Position numbers and translations under genes: made by a program. Shown one piece after another: positions 24,818 through 33,821 of a stretch of DNA of 64,000 bases. The stretch comes from Streptomyces musisoli. GTDB lineage: Bacteria; Actinomycetota; Actinomycetes; Streptomycetales; Streptomycetaceae. Location: positions 186,001 through 250,000 of the forward strand of contig NZ_JAERRH010000011.1 in assembly GCF_016741855.1 (NCBI RefSeq). The letters run 5' to 3'. Below the pieces are notes generated by a model. It made no database searches, had not been told where the DNA came from, and saw only the letters and a list, made by a program, of their open reading frames with translations. How positions within the stretch are numbered: position 1 is the stretch's first letter; every line of letters begins with the position of its first letter.

Positions 24818-27800
24818 GTGAGTGCCGAGGTGGCTGCGTTACGGCTGGGGACGACGGTGGCGAAGGCCGCCGCCCAGGTGTGGCTCGGGGGGAAACGGCG
24901 GGAGCAGGAACGCCGGATGGACATGGCCGAGCTGGTACGGCTGCGGGTGTCCGGACTGCGGTTCCAGCGGGGCGTGCAGCGGCAGTTCGAGGAGATCGCG
25001 GACGCGGTGTACGACCGGCTGGCGCCGTTCCTGGCCAGGGAGTTCCCCGGTCTGGAGGAGAGCGGCCGGCAGGCCGTGGTCAACGGGGTCTGCGACACGT
25101 TCGCGGCGGCGGACCTCTCGGACGAGGCGGTTCTGGCGGCGGACGCGAATCCGGCGGAGATCGTGCGCCGGGTGACGGGGGCGGTACGGCCGCCGGTGGG
25201 CCTCGGCGAGGCGGAGACCCGCCTGTTCGAGGTGCTGTTCGCGGAGTGCGTCGAGTACTACGTGCGGATCGTGCGGGGCCTGCCGGTCTTCGAGGAGCGG
25301 GCGCTGACCGAACTGCTGGGCCGTACGACATCGCTGGGAGCGGAGATCGCGCGGGTGCTGGAGCGGCTGCCCGACCGCTCGTTGTTCGCGCCCGAGGGGA
25401 CGGACCGGGACGCGGACTTCCGGCGGCGCTACCTGGAGCTGGTCAGCACGGCCCTGGACGAGGTGGAACTGTTCCGGCGCACCTCCGACCGGGCGGGGGC
25501 GCGGGTCCGGCTGTCGGTGGCGTACGTGAGCCTGCGGGCGACGGGGGACGACGGGGGCCGGCGTCGCCCGGACCGTCATCTGCCCGGGCCGCGGCCGGAC
25601 ATGAGCGTCTGGGAAGAGCCCGGCGAGAGCGCCGGGATGCGGGTGGAGGCAGCGCTCGGAAGCACCTCGCGCGTGCTGCTGCGGGGTGAGGCCGGCTCCG
25701 GCAAGACGACGCTGCTGCGCTGGCTGGCGGTCACCGCTGCGCGGGGGGCGTTCACCGGAGAGCTGGCCGGCTGGAACGGTCTGACGCCGGTGTTCGTCAA
25801 GCTGCGGGAGTACAGCGGCCGCGAACTGCCGAGGCCCGAGGCGATGCTGGACTCGGTGGCCGAGAGCATCTCCGGGATCATGCCGAGGGCATGGGTGGAA
25901 CGGCAGCTGGAATCCGGGCGGGCCCTGCTGCTGATCGACGGTGTCGACGAACTCCTCGACACCGAGCGCCGGGGGGTGCGGGACTGGCTGCGCCGGTTGC
26001 TGGTGGCGTACGGCGAGGTCCGGGTCGTCGTCACATCCCGCCCGGCCGCGGCGGGCGCGGACTGGTTGCGGCAGGAGAAGTTCACGGCGCTGCAACTCGA
26101 CCGCATGTCGCCCCCGGACCTGGCGGCCTTCGTACGGCAGTGGCATCAGGCGGTCCGGGAACTCGGCGACGAACTGCCCTGCCCGGTGGACGAACTCCCC
26201 CGGTACGAGCAGTCGTTGTCGAACAGCCTCAAGGACCGCCCGCATCTCCCGTCACTGGCCGGTACCCCGCTGCTCGCGGCGATGCTCTGCGCGATGCACC
26301 TGAACCGCGGCAGCCGGCTTCCGCGCGACCGGATGGAGCTGTACCGCAACGCCCTGCACACCCTCGTCCACGACCGGGACGCGGACCGGAACGTGCCCAG
26401 CGCGGCGGGCAGCCGGCTGAGCCTCGGCGACAAGCTGGTGCTGCTGCGGGACCTGGCCTGGCGGCTCTCCGACAACAACCGCAGCGAGATCCCTCTGGAC
26501 CGGGCCGGAGAGTACGTCGGCCGGAGGCTGGTGGGCATGCGGCACCTGGAGGAGCAGGACGGCCGACGCGTGGTCGAACAGCTGCGTGGCCGCTCGGGAC
26601 TGCTGCGCTCCCCCGCCGAGGGCCGCCTGGACTTCGTCCACCGCACGTTCCAGGAGTACCTGGCCGCCGAGGAGGCGGTGCAGGAGGACCGGATCGGCAA
26701 CCTCGTCGGGCGGGCGCACCTGGACCTGTGGCGCGAGACGATCATCATGGCGGCCGGGCACGCCAACAGCCCCCAGCGGGAGGAACTGCTGGACGGCATC
26801 CTGGGCCGGGCGCGGGAGGAGCCCCGGCATGCCCGCACCCTGCGGCTGCTCGCCGCCGCCTGCCAGGAGACGGTGCCGTCGGTCTCCGAGGAGCTGGCCG
26901 GGCGGCTGGAGGAGGCCGTGTCCGCGCTGCTGCCGCCGCGCCGGAGCACCGACCCGCCCGCACTGGCCGCGGTGGGCCCGAGCCTGCTGCGGAGACTGCC
27001 GCGGTCCTTTGCGGAACTGACGTCGAAGGCGGCGGTGCAGACGGTGCGGACCGTGGCGCTGATCGGCGGGGAGCAGGCGCTGGGGCTGCTGGAGGGGTAT
27101 GCGGAGGACCGACGGCTGGACGTGGTGGCCGCGCTCATCGACGCCTGGGCGTATTTCGATGCGGATGCCTACGCCGAGCGGGTGATGGCGAGGCTTCCGT
27201 TGCACGAGTACTCGGTGGACGTGACGCACTCGGCCCAGCTGCGAGCGCTGGTACGACTGAGGTCGCTGGCCTCGCTGAGAATCCTGTGCAGGGTCCGGGA
27301 TCTGTCCGTCCTCGACGGACTCCCACCGCTGCGCGAACTGGTGTGCAGGGTGGACGGTACGGCCGACCTGTCCCTGCTCAAGAGGCATCCCGGGCTCAGG
27401 AGCCTCCAGCTGTACGGTTCCCTGTCGCTGCGGAACCTGGACGCCCTGACAGAGCTGCCCCTGCACCTCTTGCAGTTGCCGCTCGCGGGCCCGGACGGCA
27501 TCGAGGCTCTCCCGGCCCTGCCGAGGCTTCTCTCGCTGGTCTTGTCGCGCGTCACGGCGGACACCAGGCTGGGCTTCCTGGCCCCCTTCACCCGCGTCGA
27601 GGGCCTGTACCTCCTCGGTACCAGACGCACCCGGCTGCCCGACCTCACCCCGCTGCCCACGCTGCCCGATCTGCGCCACCTGGCGCTCTACTACTTCGAC
27701 GCGCTGGATCTGCCGCAACGGCTGGCATCGGCCCGCCCCGGACCGGACAGTCTCGGCCTGTACGACTGCCTGCTGCCCGACCGGCTCGACGGCATGAGCA

Positions 27801-27901
27801 CGCTGCCCCGGCTGAGGCGGCTGACGCTGAGGGACTGCGAAGCCCCGGAGGGACGCGTCACCGAACTGACGCTGCCGGGCGTCGATGTCACCGTCACCTG
27901 A
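24818..27901 (+). CDS. NACHT domain NTPase with C-terminal LRR-like region (bacterial NLR-like)
   Basis: A 1027-residue STAND protein. Residues 1-260 are a helical N-terminal domain of the kind fused to NACHT in actinobacteria. Walker A is GEAGSGKTT at about 290-298, Walker B LLLIDGVDE at about 371-379, and the sensor motif VTSRP at about 405-409. A helical region with FVHRTFQEYLAAEEA (NACHT-associated) is followed from about 820 by irregular leucine-rich repeats (LPPLRELVC, HPGLRSLQLYGSLSLRNLDAL, LPRLRRLTLRDC). This matches bacterial NLR-like proteins, several of which defend against phage. GTG at 24818 has GGAGG upstream. No effector domain is obvious and no partner gene adjoins. Confidence 0.9.
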   Translation: MSAEVAALRLGTTVAKAAAQVWLGGKRREQERRMDMAELVRLRVSGLRFQRGVQRQFEEIADAVYDRLAPFLAREFPGLEESGRQAVVNGVCDTFAAADLSDEAVLAADANPAEIVRRVTGAVRPPVGLGEAETRLFEVLFAECVEYYVRIVRGLPVFEERALTELLGRTTSLGAEIARVLERLPDRSLFAPEGTDRDADFRRRYLELVSTALDEVELFRRTSDRAGARVRLSVAYVSLRATGDDGGRRRPDRHLPGPRPDMSVWEEPGESAGMRVEAALGSTSRVLLRGEAGSGKTTLLRWLAVTAARGAFTGELAGWNGLTPVFVKLREYSGRELPRPEAMLDSVAESISGIMPRAWVERQLESGRALLLIDGVDELLDTERRGVRDWLRRLLVAYGEVRVVVTSRPAAAGADWLRQEKFTALQLDRMSPPDLAAFVRQWHQAVRELGDELPCPVDELPRYEQSLSNSLKDRPHLPSLAGTPLLAAMLCAMHLNRGSRLPRDRMELYRNALHTLVHDRDADRNVPSAAGSRLSLGDKLVLLRDLAWRLSDNNRSEIPLDRAGEYVGRRLVGMRHLEEQDGRRVVEQLRGRSGLLRSPAEGRLDFVHRTFQEYLAAEEAVQEDRIGNLVGRAHLDLWRETIIMAAGHANSPQREELLDGILGRAREEPRHARTLRLLAAACQETVPSVSEELAGRLEEAVSALLPPRRSTDPPALAAVGPSLLRRLPRSFAELTSKAAVQTVRTVALIGGEQALGLLEGYAEDRRLDVVAALIDAWAYFDADAYAERVMARLPLHEYSVDVTHSAQLRALVRLRSLASLRILCRVRDLSVLDGLPPLRELVCRVDGTADLSLLKRHPGLRSLQLYGSLSLRNLDALTELPLHLLQLPLAGPDGIEALPALPRLLSLVLSRVTADTRLGFLAPFTRVEGLYLLGTRRTRLPDLTPLPTLPDLRHLALYYFDALDLPQRLASARPGPDSLGLYDCLLPDRLDGMSTLPRLRRLTLRDCEAPEGRVTELTLPGVDVTVT

Positions 27902-27910
27902 GCACACCAC

Positions 27911-27942
27911 GGCCCCGCCGCTCGCGGAGGAGCGGCGGGGCC
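27911..27942. terminator. Terminator between the NACHT gene and accE
   Basis: GGCCCCGCCGCTC and GAGCGGCGGGGCC form a perfect 13-bp stem with a 6-nt loop between convergent genes. Confidence 0.9.
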
Positions 27943-27997
27943 ACGGTCATGCGTGCCGGTCCCGGCGCCGCCGTGCGCGGGCCGGGAATCCGGGTCC

Positions 27998-28192
27998 TCA
28001 GTGCCAGCTGTGCGGCGCGCGGAAGCCCGGCTCGCGCTCCAGGCGGCGCCAGCCCGCCTTGGCGCGGCCTCGGTGGGTCTGGGCCGAAGGCTCGGTGCGG
28101 GCGGCGGCGCGGGCCATGAGGACCGCCGTGATGGCGGCGACTTCCTCGGGCTCGGCGTGGCCCTTCTCGACGCGGATGTCAGGAGTGCTCAT
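27998..28192 (-). CDS. accE: Acyl-CoA carboxylase epsilon subunit
   Basis: A 64-residue protein (MSTPDIRVEKGHAEPEEVAA, ending RAPHSWH). The short acidic N-terminus, AAITAVLMARA helix and Trp-containing basic C-terminus are typical of the small epsilon subunit that stimulates actinobacterial acetyl/propionyl-CoA carboxylase. It begins 57 bp after accB and belongs to that operon. The name rests on length, composition and position. Confidence 0.9.
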   Translation of the reverse strand: MSTPDIRVEKGHAEPEEVAAITAVLMARAAARTEPSAQTHRGRAKAGWRRLEREPGFRAPHSWH

Positions 28193-28249
28193 GGGTGTCA
28201 GTCTCCGTGAGGAAGAGGTCCGCGGGGTTGCCGCGGCGGGTCCGCTGGA

Positions 28250-29845
28250 TTACTGCGGGGGGTTGCCGTGCTTTCGCGAGGGTAGGTCGGCGTGCTTGGT
28301 GTGCAGCATGGCCAGGGACCTGGCCAGCACCTCGCGGGTCTCCGCGGGGTCGATGACGTCGTCCACCAGGCCCCGCTCGGCCGCGTAGTAGGGGTGCATC
28401 AGCTCGGCCTTGTACTCCTTGACCATCTTCTGACGCATGGCCTCGGGGTCCTCCGCACCGGCGATCTGCCGGCGGAAGATGACGTTGGCGGCGCCTTCGG
28501 CGCCCATCACGGCGATCTCGTTCGTCGGCCAGGCGTAGGTGAGGTCGGCGCCGATCGACTGGGAGTCCATGACGATGTACGCACCTCCGTACGCCTTGCG
28601 CAGGATGAGCGAAATCCTCGGCACGGTCGCGTTGCAGTAGGCGTACAGCAGCTTCGCGCCGTGGCGGATGATTCCGCCGTGTTCCTGGTCGACACCGGGG
28701 AGGAAGCCCGGCACGTCCAGGAAGGTGACGATCGGGATATTGAAAGCGTCACACATCTGGACGAAGCGTGCAGCCTTTTCGCTGGCCTCGATGTCCAGGA
28801 CGCCGGCGAGGACCTGCGGCTGGTTGGCGATGATGCCGACCACCTGGCCGTCCAGGCGGCCCAGCGCGCAGATGATGTTCCGCGCCCAGCGCTCGTGGAC
28901 CTCCAGGTACTCGCCGTCGTCGACGATCTCCTCGATGACCTTGGCCATGTCGTACGGCCGGTTGCCGTCGGCCGGGACCAGGTCGAGGAGGACGTCGGAG
29001 CGGCGGTCCACCGGGTCCGCCGAGTCCACCCGGGGCGGGTTCTCGCGGTTGTTCTGCGGCAGCAGCGACAGCAGGTACCGCACCTCCGCGATGCAGGTCT
29101 CCTCGTCGTCGTACGCGAAGTGGCAGACGCCGGAGGTCTCGGCATGGACGTCGGCGCCGCCCAGGCCGTTCTGGGTGATCTCCTCGCCCGTCACCGCCTT
29201 GACCACGTCCGGGCCGGTGATGAACATCTGCGAGGTCTCGCGGACCATGAAGACGAAGTCCGTGAGGGCGGGGCTGTAGGCCGCGCCGCCCGCGCACGGG
29301 CCGAGCATCACCGAGATCTGCGGGATGACACCGCTGGCCTTGGTGTTGCGCTGGAAGATGCCGCCGTAGCCGGCGAGGGCCGAGACGCCCTCCTGGATAC
29401 GGGCGCCGGCGCCGTCGTTCAGGGAGACCAGGGGCGCACCGGCCGCGATGGCCATGTCCATGATCTTGTGGATCTTGGTGGCGTGGGCCTCGCCGAGCGC
29501 GCCGCCGAAGATGCGGAAGTCGTGGGCGTAGACGAAGACCGTGCGGCCCTCCACCGTGCCCCAGCCGGTGATGACACCGTCGGTGTACGGCTTCTTCGCC
29601 TCCAGGCCGAAACCGGTCGCCCGGTGCCGGCGCAGCTGCTCGACCTCTTGGAAGGACCCGGGGTCGAGGAGCAGCTCGATCCGCTCCCGAGCCGTCAGCT
29701 TGCCCTTGGCGTGCTGCGCCTCGGTCGCCTTCTCGCTCGGGCCCTGCACGGCCTGGGCGCGGATCTCGTGCAGTTCGGCGACCCGTCCGCGTGCGTCCGT
29801 CGGCTCGCCGGTCGGCTCACCCGTCGTCTCTTCCAAAACGGTCAT
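28250..29845 (-). CDS. accB: Acyl-CoA carboxylase carboxyltransferase beta subunit
   Basis: A 531-residue carboxyltransferase that moves CO2 from biotin (on an AccA-type subunit encoded elsewhere) to acetyl- or propionyl-CoA, supplying malonyl/methylmalonyl-CoA for fatty acids and polyketides. Two crotonase-like halves are seen: LNDGAGARIQEGVSALAGYG and LGPCAGGAAYSPALTDFVFM in the N-half, and FLDVPGFLPGVDQEHGGIIR with LILRKAYGGAYIVMDS in the C-half. ATG at 29843-29845. Operon order is accB-accE. Substrate preference cannot be read by eye. Confidence 0.95.
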   Translation of the reverse strand: MTVLEETTGEPTGEPTDARGRVAELHEIRAQAVQGPSEKATEAQHAKGKLTARERIELLLDPGSFQEVEQLRRHRATGFGLEAKKPYTDGVITGWGTVEGRTVFVYAHDFRIFGGALGEAHATKIHKIMDMAIAAGAPLVSLNDGAGARIQEGVSALAGYGGIFQRNTKASGVIPQISVMLGPCAGGAAYSPALTDFVFMVRETSQMFITGPDVVKAVTGEEITQNGLGGADVHAETSGVCHFAYDDEETCIAEVRYLLSLLPQNNRENPPRVDSADPVDRRSDVLLDLVPADGNRPYDMAKVIEEIVDDGEYLEVHERWARNIICALGRLDGQVVGIIANQPQVLAGVLDIEASEKAARFVQMCDAFNIPIVTFLDVPGFLPGVDQEHGGIIRHGAKLLYAYCNATVPRISLILRKAYGGAYIVMDSQSIGADLTYAWPTNEIAVMGAEGAANVIFRRQIAGAEDPEAMRQKMVKEYKAELMHPYYAAERGLVDDVIDPAETREVLARSLAMLHTKHADLPSRKHGNPPQ

Positions 29846-29999
29846 GTAGTGACCTTACGAAGGACACGAAGAAAAGCGAGCCGTCGACTCTGTACAGTCT
29901 CCGGCCCGTTTTACTGGTGCCAGTGAACAGAACCATGGCGGAATGCAGCCGTTCCGACTGCTCAGACGGGCGTCGGCTTGTAGGTAGACCACAAAGCCG

Positions 30000-32318
30000 T
30001 CATGTGAGAGCCACGTCACATTCGAGGGTGGAACATGCCATCCCCGGGGTGATACGGAGCCTCAGACGGCGGTCCGCCGAGAGAACCTCGACGCCGTCGT
30101 CCACCCGGGTGACCGCGCGCACCGGGTGGTCCCAGATCAGCTCCAGCGGGGCTCCCGTGCGGGGCGGCTCGCTCACCCGGAAGGTGGCCGTGCGTCCCCG
30201 GCGGACGACGAGCACGCTCGCGCCGGCCGAGACGGTCAGATTCCCTACCGTACCGGCCCGCCAGAAGTTCCCGGCCGTCAGACCGAGCCGGGGAACGGCG
30301 ACGGCCTGGCACACCGTGTCGTTGGCGAGAACCGACAGCCAGTGCCGGTCGCCGGCCCGGGCGGCGGTCTGCGCGGGAGCGGCGCCGGGCAGCAGGACGT
30401 AGGCGTAGCCGGCGGCCACCGGGTCGGTGCCGTGGTCGAGCCACAGGGTCTGCCAGCGCCGGGTGCGCCGCTCGGGGTCGCTGGTGGTGTTGATGTCGGA
30501 CCAGGCTCCGGTGCGGTCCTCGCGGAGGGTGCGCAGTTCGCCGCCGCACGGCAGGATCCAGCCGCCGTGCTCCGCGAGGTGCGCCCAGTTCCGGCCGCGC
30601 ACGAAGCGCTGGGTGCCGTTCTCGCCCAGGTTGCGGTTGTCCACGACCGTCTCGACCGGGACGCCGTCGGCGCAGGAGATCCCGGCGCCGAGGCAGACCA
30701 CGGCGTCGGTGAGGAAGAACCAGGACTTGTGGGCCTCCAGGGTGGAGCCGAGGCCCTTGAGGTGCTGGCCGACGGCGGCGTGGGTGCCGTCGGTGGTCCC
30801 GCCGACCCAGCGGACGTCCGGCCGGGGGGCGCCCCACTCGCCGCCGGCCCGGTCGGCGAGCCGTCTGGTCGACACGGTGGTGCCGGGCAGCCGGTACCAG
30901 TCGACGGTGGGCCAGTACCAGTCGGTGTACTGGTCGCCGCGGTCGCGCGGCCACCAGGAGAGCATGCCGGAACCGGTGTGCCAGCCGCGCGGGTTCTCAC
31001 CGTTGCCGCACTCGTAGTGGGTGATGCGGTCGCTGGCCATGGCGAGGGCGGCGGTGAAGCGGGGCGCCCGATGGACGGCACGGTCCATGGCCGGGAAGAG
31101 ACGGTGGCCGAGGGGTTCGGGGGCCGCGGGAACCGGCGCGCCGGCGATGGCGTGCAGCCGTGCGAGATCGGCCACCCCGAACTGACGTGACGTCAGCACC
31201 GGTACCACGGTGTCCCGTTCGATCCAGCCCTTGACGCGCCCGTGCCACCGCTGCCGCTCCGCCTCGCTCGCGCCGTCCGCGAGCAGGGCGACGGCGGCGA
31301 TCAGGGCCTGCCCGTGGTAGTGGTCGCTGCGCATGACGTGCTGGTCGTCGCCGCGCAGGTAACCGCGGCTGATGGCCCGGCCGTTGACGCAGTCCATCAC
31401 CAGCCCGTCGTGGACGAGGGGTGCGTAGGCGTGCTCGACGGCGTCCATGATGTTCTGCCGGGCGGGGTCGGTCACCTCCCAGGCCGACCCGGCGAGCAGC
31501 GCGAAGAGCCGTCCGAGGCCGTCGAGCAGGACCTGGCCGTACGTGCCCGAGTAGGCGACCTGGGTGTGCTGGACGAAGGAGCCGTCGGCGTAGAGGCCGT
31601 CACCCCGGGTGACGTGGGGGAAGACCGGGGAGAGGGCGTCCCGGGCGAGGGAGATCCGGCCGGGGTCCCGGCCGAGGATGCCGCGCAGGGCGACCGAGCG
31701 GCACAGGTCGACGCGGTTGGCGCCGGTGGAGGTGCCGGAGTAGTCGATGAGCATCGTGTCCGGGATGAAGTGGTCGACGGCCGCGCAGGCCGCCGAGACC
31801 CGCTCCGGGCCGAGCTGTCCGTACAGGGCGGCCGTGATGTCCGTCAGCAGGCGGGGGCTGCCGATCTGCCACTCCCACCAGTTGCCGTAGCGGGTGGTGG
31901 AGGTGTTGTAGACGGTGGCGGACAGATGGTCGAGGCCGCGGAGCACGTCGGCGAGGAGGGCGGGGTCGCCGGTGGCGCCGGTGCCGCCCTGCGCGTAGGC
32001 CTGGGCCATGGTCCACAGGCGCCCGTAGCTGAAGGTGATGCCGGACGGCGGGTCGAAGGGGTGCCCGGGCCACAGGGAGGCCGGGGCGGGAGCCATGGCG
32101 GCCTGGAACTCCCGTGCCTGCCGGCCGAGTTGGGCAAGCCGGGAGGCGTACGGCTCGGCTCCCGGGTCGTAGCCGGTGCCGAGCGCGATGCCGAGCCAGC
32201 GGCGGCGCAGTACGTCGTAGGGGTCGTCACCGGCCGCCCGCGCGCCCGGCGCGGGGGCGGCCGCGAGGGCGGCGGCCAGCAGGAGTGCGCGTCGGCTCAT
32301 GCCCATGGGGCCGGTCAC
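30000..32318 (-). CDS. Secreted polysaccharide lyase family 8 (hyaluronate/chondroitin/xanthan lyase type)
   Basis: A 772-residue exoenzyme. MSRRALLLAAALAAAPAPGARA is a twin-arginine-like signal peptide. The alpha-toroid domain carries the PL8 motifs NWWEWQIGSPRLL, the His/Tyr catalytic loop DGSFVQHTQVAYSGTYG, and RSDHYHGQ; beta-sandwich domains follow. PL8 enzymes cleave uronate-containing glycans by beta-elimination. GTG at 32316-32318 was preferred because GGAGA lies five bases upstream; ATGs four and six codons later are alternatives. It follows the M15-like gene by 17 bp, so the two probably form an operon. The polymer cut is not determinable. Confidence 0.88.
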   Translation of the reverse strand: MTGPMGMSRRALLLAAALAAAPAPGARAAGDDPYDVLRRRWLGIALGTGYDPGAEPYASRLAQLGRQAREFQAAMAPAPASLWPGHPFDPPSGITFSYGRLWTMAQAYAQGGTGATGDPALLADVLRGLDHLSATVYNTSTTRYGNWWEWQIGSPRLLTDITAALYGQLGPERVSAACAAVDHFIPDTMLIDYSGTSTGANRVDLCRSVALRGILGRDPGRISLARDALSPVFPHVTRGDGLYADGSFVQHTQVAYSGTYGQVLLDGLGRLFALLAGSAWEVTDPARQNIMDAVEHAYAPLVHDGLVMDCVNGRAISRGYLRGDDQHVMRSDHYHGQALIAAVALLADGASEAERQRWHGRVKGWIERDTVVPVLTSRQFGVADLARLHAIAGAPVPAAPEPLGHRLFPAMDRAVHRAPRFTAALAMASDRITHYECGNGENPRGWHTGSGMLSWWPRDRGDQYTDWYWPTVDWYRLPGTTVSTRRLADRAGGEWGAPRPDVRWVGGTTDGTHAAVGQHLKGLGSTLEAHKSWFFLTDAVVCLGAGISCADGVPVETVVDNRNLGENGTQRFVRGRNWAHLAEHGGWILPCGGELRTLREDRTGAWSDINTTSDPERRTRRWQTLWLDHGTDPVAAGYAYVLLPGAAPAQTAARAGDRHWLSVLANDTVCQAVAVPRLGLTAGNFWRAGTVGNLTVSAGASVLVVRRGRTATFRVSEPPRTGAPLELIWDHPVRAVTRVDDGVEVLSADRRLRLRITPGMACSTLECDVALT

Positions 32319-32335
32319 CGCCCTCTCCCGCCGGC

Positions 32336-32842
32336 TCAGCAGCCGCCGCAGTTGTAGTAGAGGACGTCCCAGTGGTTGCCCTCGTCGGCGTAGAGGTTGC
32401 CGGAACCGGACCGGTACTGCGGGGCGCCGTCGCCGCGCAGGCCGATGTACGTGAAGTTGTTCTTGATGTACGACGTCACGCACGTGTTCTTGCCGTAGTC
32501 GAGCTTGTAGCCGTTCCAGTGGGAGTAGGTGCCGGAGGCGTGGCCGGTCTCGGTGCCGCCGGTGATGTTGAGCGCGCAGCCGCTGGCCCCCTTGAGGGTC
32601 TGGGCGCCCTGGGCCGTGGCGAGGTTGAGCTGCTCGAAGGACGTGCAGGTGGGGTTGTTGCGGTCGGAGCAGCCGCCGGAGGACGACCAGGTGATGCCCA
32701 CCTGACGGAACATCGAGGTGGCGGTCGCGTGACTGATCTTGGTGACGGCGAAGGCGTCGGTGGCGGTGCCGAGTACGGCGACCGCGGGGGCGGTGACGAG
32801 GGCGAGCGCGGTCAGAAGGGCGCGGGCCTTGAGCGGCTTCAT
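32336..32842 (-). CDS. Small secreted M15-like metallopeptidase candidate
   Basis: A 168-residue protein with a 32-residue signal peptide (MKPLKARALLTALALVTAPA, cut near DAFA). The mature domain has six cysteines (58, 66, 89, 121, 165, 168). SHWNGYKLD places H108 and D115 seven residues apart, with a third His in GNHWDV (H157). That is the zinc-ligand pattern of D-Ala-D-Ala metallopeptidases (SxHxxGxAxD, then a later His). I infer a cell-wall peptidase or a related secreted hydrolase; many streptomycetes have such proteins annotated as hypothetical. It is the first gene before PL8 and diverges from yceI. Confidence 0.7.
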   Translation of the reverse strand: MKPLKARALLTALALVTAPAVAVLGTATDAFAVTKISHATATSMFRQVGITWSSSGGCSDRNNPTCTSFEQLNLATAQGAQTLKGASGCALNITGGTETGHASGTYSHWNGYKLDYGKNTCVTSYIKNNFTYIGLRGDGAPQYRSGSGNLYADEGNHWDVLYYNCGGC

Positions 32843-33057
32843 GGGGGACCTTCCTGCGGTGGGCCGTGCTTCCTATGGGGTCGGCTGTGCAGGTGGTGCA
32901 GGCAGATGGTGCCCGAGCGTCCCGGGGGTGCGCCAGAGGGTGTACGTGGTGACTGTGTGCAAGCTTGAGAACACGTTGCGGATGATGTTGAAAATTGAAC
33001 GGAATGGGTCTACCGTCGGAGACGCGAGTTCGTTCAACGTTCAACTAGGAGCACGTC

Positions 33058-33666
33058 ATGGGCATCTTCAGCCGCAGCAAGGCCACCGTCCCCGCCCCCG
33101 CCGCACAGGCCGCCACAGGCCCCGACCTGACCGCGCTGACCGGCGACTACACGATCGACCCGGCCCACAGCACGATCGGTTTCGTCGCGCGGCACGCCAT
33201 GGTCACCAACGTCAAGGGCGGCTTCGACGACTTCACCGGCACGCTGAGCCTGAACGGTGCGGACCCCGCCGCGTCCACCGCCACGCTGGACATTCAGATG
33301 GACAGCATCGACACCGGCAACGCCGACCGTGACGGTCACCTGAAGTCGGCCGACTTCTTCAAGATCGACGAGTTCCCGACGATGACGTTCCGCTCCACCA
33401 AGGCGGAGGCCCTCGGCGGCGACGACTACCGCATCACCGGCGACCTCTCCCTGCTCGGCGTCACCCGGCAGATCTCCATCGACCTGGAGTTCAACGGCTC
33501 CGCGAAGGACCCCTTCGGCAACGAGCGCGTCGGCTTCGAGGGCAAGGCCGAACTCCTGCGCTCCGAGTGGGGCCTGACCTGGAACGCCGCCCTGGAGACG
33601 GGCGGCGTCCTGATCTCCGACAAGATCAAGCTGATCTTCGACATCTCGGCAATCAAGACCCCGTAA
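33058..33666 (+). CDS. YceI family protein
   Basis: A 202-residue lipocalin-like YceI protein: TGDYTIDPAHSTIGFVARH, then KGGFDDFTGTL, GHLKSADFFKIDEFPTMTF and LLGVTRQI. YceI barrels bind polyprenoid-type lipids. There is no signal peptide, so it is cytoplasmic. The ATG at 33058 has AGGAG six bases before. Two direct GTTCAAC copies (33032-33045) and a GTTGAAAATTGAAC segment lie in the promoter and could be regulator sites. Confidence 0.93.
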   Translation: MGIFSRSKATVPAPAAQAATGPDLTALTGDYTIDPAHSTIGFVARHAMVTNVKGGFDDFTGTLSLNGADPAASTATLDIQMDSIDTGNADRDGHLKSADFFKIDEFPTMTFRSTKAEALGGDDYRITGDLSLLGVTRQISIDLEFNGSAKDPFGNERVGFEGKAELLRSEWGLTWNAALETGGVLISDKIKLIFDISAIKTP

Positions 33667-33821
33667 CCCCACCCCCCATCCCGGCGGTGATTGGCAGATC
33701 GGTGCCGGCAGGTGATCGCAAAGGCGCAGGTCAGCGGGTTGTCAGGTCGTCGCCGGTGGCACGGATCCGCCGATCACGGTCTTGGCTGGGCGGGGGGGCG
33801 GGGGGCGGGGCTGTGCGGGGG

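Noticed and set aside
24778-25689. A 303-codon open frame at the start of the NACHT gene
   Set aside because: Different frame, Gly/Ala/Arg-rich with no domain; the NACHT frame carries the ribosome site and motifs.
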